6,606 nt of DNA, taken from contig DHDI01000031.1 in NCBI GenBank assembly GCA_002399285.1, positions 520 through 7,125 of the forward strand, in the 5' to 3' direction. Both the position numbers and the translations under genes were made by a program. Shown here one piece after another: positions 5,010 to 6,606 of the stretch (within the stretch, counting starts at the first letter, position 1; every line of letters begins with the position of its first letter). Under the pieces are notes generated by a model that saw only the letters and a program-made list of their open reading frames with translations, ran no database searches and was not told where the DNA came from. Source of the DNA: Thermoanaerobacterales bacterium UBA4880. Its GTDB lineage: Bacteria > Bacillota > Thermoanaerobacteria > Thermoanaerobacterales > UBA4877.

Positions 5010-6038
5010 TCATCCACCCAACAACGGCTGGTCGTACTTGAACAGTACTTCATTTATCTCAAAAACATCATACTTGCCATTTGTAATGAAATACTCCACG
5101 ATAACATCAAACTTGACGGCGTGTGACAGCGCATAGCCGGCCCGCTTCAGAAAGTCGTCCGTTTCATCGAGTGACAATTCCAACGCAACGGCGAGGGCAA
5201 TAGCCGTACGCTTGCTCGGCATGTAGCCTTTGCCGGTTCTGATCTTTGAAAACAGCTTTCGGTCAATGTTGGCACGTTTATAAATCTCCACGTCTGTCTT
5301 TCCCTTGGCATCAATAAGACGCAGAAGCATCTTGGAGAACGGCTCGTCAAGGTTGCCGACCAAATCATCAAGCGGAGCGGGTGCGCCGACAGATGGGGCA
5401 ATCATCTCTTCAAAAAGAGTCTCGTTATATTTACTAACGCCCTCATCGGCTTTGGGTAGGGCTTCCCGCTCTACATCAAGCAGTCGTCTCCTGATTTCGT
5501 GCGTTTCAACGTAATGCTCGTCGATGTAGCTTTCGACAGCTCCCAGCAGTTCGCGGCTGACGGTAAATGCCGACCTGTCAAACACCACAAGCGTCACATC
5601 AATATCATGGTCAGCAAGGAAAGCCTGGATTGCAGCGGTCGCGACCTGCAGAGCTGCGTCTTTCGGATAACCATAGATGCCGCTTGAAATCAGTGGAAAC
5701 ACTATGCTTTCACACTTATTTTCAATGGCCCGTTTCAGCGAGTTCGTATAAGAGGCGCGGAGTTGCTCCTCGCTTTGCTCTTTGTTCCACTGCTGATAGA
5801 CGGGACCGGCCGCATGAATGACAAACTTCGCCGGGAGATTAAAGCCCGGCGTAATAACAGCCTCACCCGTCTTTATCGGAGCGAGTTTATCACAGGCGGC
5901 TTGGAGTTGTGCCGCTCCCGCAGCTTTAAATATGGCACCGCAAACGCCGCCGCCCATAGCAAGGTCTGTGTTTGCAGCATTGACGATGGCGTCGGCCTTC
6001 ATTTTTGTGATGTCCTGACGAACAATGGTAAAGGGCAC
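5010..6038 (-). CDS. Macrodomain (Appr-1''-p processing) protein with C-terminal HTH-like domain
   Basis: The 342-residue product has two parts. Residues 1 to about 170 form a macrodomain, the ADP-ribose-binding fold: DAIVNAAN (16-23), GGGVCGAIFKAAG (29-41), HAAGP (75-79) and the phosphate loop SSGIYGYP (118-125). In MacroD/YmdB hydrolases the GGGV motif is followed by a catalytic Asp; here it is C33, so hydrolysis may be altered or absent. Residues about 232-342 form a helical region containing DVEIYKRANIDRKLFSKIRTG, which looks like an XRE-type helix-turn-helix, and end FEINEVLFKYDQPLLGG. A charged linker joins the two. The start is GTG 6038, chosen because AGGAGG (6046-6051) lies seven bases upstream. 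It is the first long gene of the leftward cassette. The HTH-like half may bind nucleic acid or a partner and could make it self-regulating. Confidence 0.88.
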   Translation of the reverse strand: MPFTIVRQDITKMKADAIVNAANTDLAMGGGVCGAIFKAAGAAQLQAACDKLAPIKTGEAVITPGFNLPAKFVIHAAGPVYQQWNKEQSEEQLRASYTNSLKRAIENKCESIVFPLISSGIYGYPKDAALQVATAAIQAFLADHDIDVTLVVFDRSAFTVSRELLGAVESYIDEHYVETHEIRRRLLDVEREALPKADEGVSKYNETLFEEMIAPSVGAPAPLDDLVGNLDEPFSKMLLRLIDAKGKTDVEIYKRANIDRKLFSKIRTGKGYMPSKRTAIALAVALELSLDETDDFLKRAGYALSHAVKFDVIVEYFITNGKYDVFEINEVLFKYDQPLLGG

Positions 6039-6061
6039 TTATCTTCCTCCTCTCAAAGATG

Positions 6062-6085
6062 ACATACCATTTACACATCGTATGT
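6062..6085 (-). promoter_or_regulatory. Inverted repeat in front of the macrodomain gene, possible operator
   Basis: ACATAC (6062-6067) and GTATGT (6080-6085) are perfect inverted half-sites 12 bases apart, 10 bases upstream of the macrodomain ribosome-binding site. On the minus strand a TTGTCA (6107-6112) lies upstream as a possible -35 box, but no good -10 box is found at 16-18 bases. The position suits a repressor site, and the encoded HTH-like domain is a candidate ligand. This is inferred. Confidence 0.25.
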
Positions 6086-6136
6086 ATTGACAGCTTCTTT
6101 CAGCTTGACAAAGCAGCCCGCAAACCAGCAAAATAA

Positions 6137-6370
6137 CTAGTTCTTCTTTTCAGCGAGGCAATTATCAATGTCACGGCTATAAATAATGCGCTTCTGTATG
6201 CTGGCACTCCGACTTGAATACCAATCAACTGGACTTCACACATGGATTCAATATTGTCCTTTTGCTTTTCGAGCCACTGAAACGCCTTAAGTAATTACGT
6301 TATCGCACCAGTGCATAATCCCTTATAAAATACACTTTTGTATGTATAAACTGTCTATATCGTTATTCAT
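6137..6370 (-). pseudogene. Degenerate small reading frame, unknown protein
   Basis: An ATG at 6370-6368 has an excellent AGGAG ribosome-binding site seven bases upstream (6378-6382), but the frame reads only MNNDIDSLYIQKCIL before TAA at 6323-6325. Protein-like sequence continues in shifted frames: LLKAFQWLEKQKDNIESM and onward from 6294, then DWYSSRSASIQKRIIYSRD and onward to TAG at 6137-6139. Two or three frameshifts would join these into one protein of about 78 residues. I do not recognise it. It lies upstream of the macrodomain gene on the same strand and may be a lost first gene of the operon. Sequencing error in this A+T-rich stretch is an alternative cause. The rest of 6039-6136 holds only the macrodomain leader. 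Confidence 0.35.
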
Positions 6371-6375
6371 GTGGC

Positions 6376-6434
6376 AACTCCTATGATCTTCTTGTTTCGC
6401 GATTACCAGGCGCTTTCATTTTACCATAGGAGTT
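6376..6434 (-). promoter_or_regulatory. Long inverted repeat able to hide a ribosome-binding site
   Basis: AACTCCTATG (6376-6385) and CATAGGAGTT (6425-6434) are perfect 10-bp inverted copies around a 39-base loop. In the leftward transcript the second arm to be made contains the AGGAG site of the reading frame starting at 6370, so the hairpin would mask it. The loop contains a 12-codon ORF (ATG 6419-6417, product MKAPGNRETRRS) whose TAG (6381-6383) falls inside that arm. This geometry recalls leader-peptide control, though the short ORF lacks a clear ribosome-binding site of its own. Confidence 0.4.
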
Positions 6435-6456
6435 ATTCTTTTCTTGCTTAATTCCG

Positions 6457-6566
6457 CTCAGAGCTTAGGCCTTTTAACCATTGCATAACCAGTAGTTTTT
6501 AAAGCGATAAAAACCCCGAAAAGCCAATCAGCAAAGGCTTCCCAGGGTTATGCAAGCATAATATCA
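6457..6566. repeat. Repeat copy B, right boundary of the cassette beside tRNA-Gly
   Basis: This is the direct-repeat partner of 3727-3839, 110 bp long. Here the outer inverted repeat is perfect: TTGCATAACC (6481-6490) with GGTTATGCAA (6546-6555), enclosing the terminator hairpin. It begins 17 bases after the tRNA 3' end (leftward sense), and similarity to copy A may continue weakly into those bases. Confidence 0.7.
6509..6549 (-). terminator. Rho-independent terminator downstream of tRNA-Gly
   Basis: On the minus strand AACCC (6545-6549) pairs with GGGTT and AAGCC (6536-6540 region) pairs with GGCTT, followed by five T residues (6509-6513). It would end the tRNA transcript and insulate the cassette from it. 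It is the counterpart of the terminator in copy A. Confidence 0.7.
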
Positions 6567-6583
6567 TTATTCATATCTTAATT

Positions 6584-6606
6584 TGGAGCGGATGACGGGA
6601 TTCGAA
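6584..6606 (-). tRNA. 3' end of a tRNA, probably tRNA-Gly, cut by the window edge
   Basis: Read leftward, the last bases give a T-loop TTCGAAT, the T-stem strand CCCGT, the acceptor strand CATCCGC, discriminator T and an encoded CCA (6584-6586). The implied 5' acceptor strand is GCGGATG. A U discriminator and a GCGGA-type acceptor are characteristic of bacterial tRNA-Gly. The anticodon lies outside the window, so the isoacceptor is unknown. The accessory cassette begins immediately downstream. Confidence 0.82.

Larger units (their letters stand above)
3727..6583 (-). other. Candidate tRNA-adjacent accessory cassette (macro-VWA-ARH)
   Basis: The stretch runs from the tRNA 3' end to repeat copy A and is enclosed by direct repeats A and B. 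All its genes point left and it has terminators at both ends. It contains the macrodomain, small ORF, VWA gene and glycohydrolase remnant plus a degenerate frame. No integrase or transposase is present inside, so mobility, if any, would depend on helpers. The boundary call rests on the repeats, the tRNA and the base composition; it is an inference. Confidence 0.4.

Noticed and set aside
5763..6062. Rightward open frames opposite the macrodomain gene
   Set aside because: They are antisense to a well-supported macrodomain with conserved ADP-ribose motifs and have no translation signals.
6376..6434. Insertion-sequence terminal inverted repeats
   Set aside because: The two 10-bp arms enclose only 39 bases, with no transposase or target duplication, so an RNA hairpin explains them better.
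1..6606. CRISPR array or tandem-repeat array
   Set aside because: No regularly spaced repeated units were seen on reading the window; the only long repeat is the two-copy A/B pair.

Overview
The window looks like chromosomal DNA of an anaerobic low-GC Firmicute, most likely a Clostridia member. The grounds are strong AGGAGG/AGGTGA ribosome-binding sites, A+T-rich TATAAT promoters, an MntR-type regulator, an iron-sulfur family 4 uracil-DNA glycosylase, a clostridial-looking hydroxyacyl-CoA dehydrogenase-family gene and T-run terminators. I cannot name the species.

Layout. (1) Positions 1-835 carry two leftward genes: the first 93 codons of a family 4 uracil-DNA glycosylase, cut by the window edge, and an MntR/DtxR-family metalloregulator. 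(2) Positions 1014-1952 carry one rightward gene, a 3-hydroxyacyl-CoA dehydrogenase-family enzyme, transcribed away from the regulator and towards the next gene. (3) Positions 2140-3663 carry a leftward, more G+C-rich gene for a soluble FAD-dependent reductase/dehydrogenase of the fumarate reductase/ketosteroid dehydrogenase superfamily. A long hairpin at 2061-2103 lies between these two convergent genes. (4) Positions 3727-6566 hold an accessory-looking leftward cassette bounded by two diverged copies (about 110 bp) of the same direct repeat, each containing a leftward terminator. (5) At the right edge, 6584-6606 is the 3' end of a leftward tRNA, best read as tRNA-Gly. The cassette therefore begins at a tRNA 3' end, a classic integration site.

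The cassette, in transcription order (right to left), contains: a hairpin that can hide a ribosome-binding site; a degenerate small reading frame; a macrodomain protein with a fused C-terminal helix-turn-helix-like region; a 36-residue Cys-containing small ORF; a von Willebrand A domain protein with an intact MIDAS; and the start of an ADP-ribosylglycohydrolase gene whose ATG overlaps the VWA stop codon but which is truncated. Macrodomain and ADP-ribosylglycohydrolase are both ADP-ribose-handling folds. With the VWA protein, the set looks like an ADP-ribosylation-linked stress or conflict module, partly decayed and placed next to a tRNA. That function is inferred from domains and context.

The left third (udg, mntR, dehydrogenase) is A+T-richer than the flavoprotein and the cassette, which fits a core-genome flank beside acquired DNA. 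No CRISPR array, transposase, integrase or rRNA is visible.
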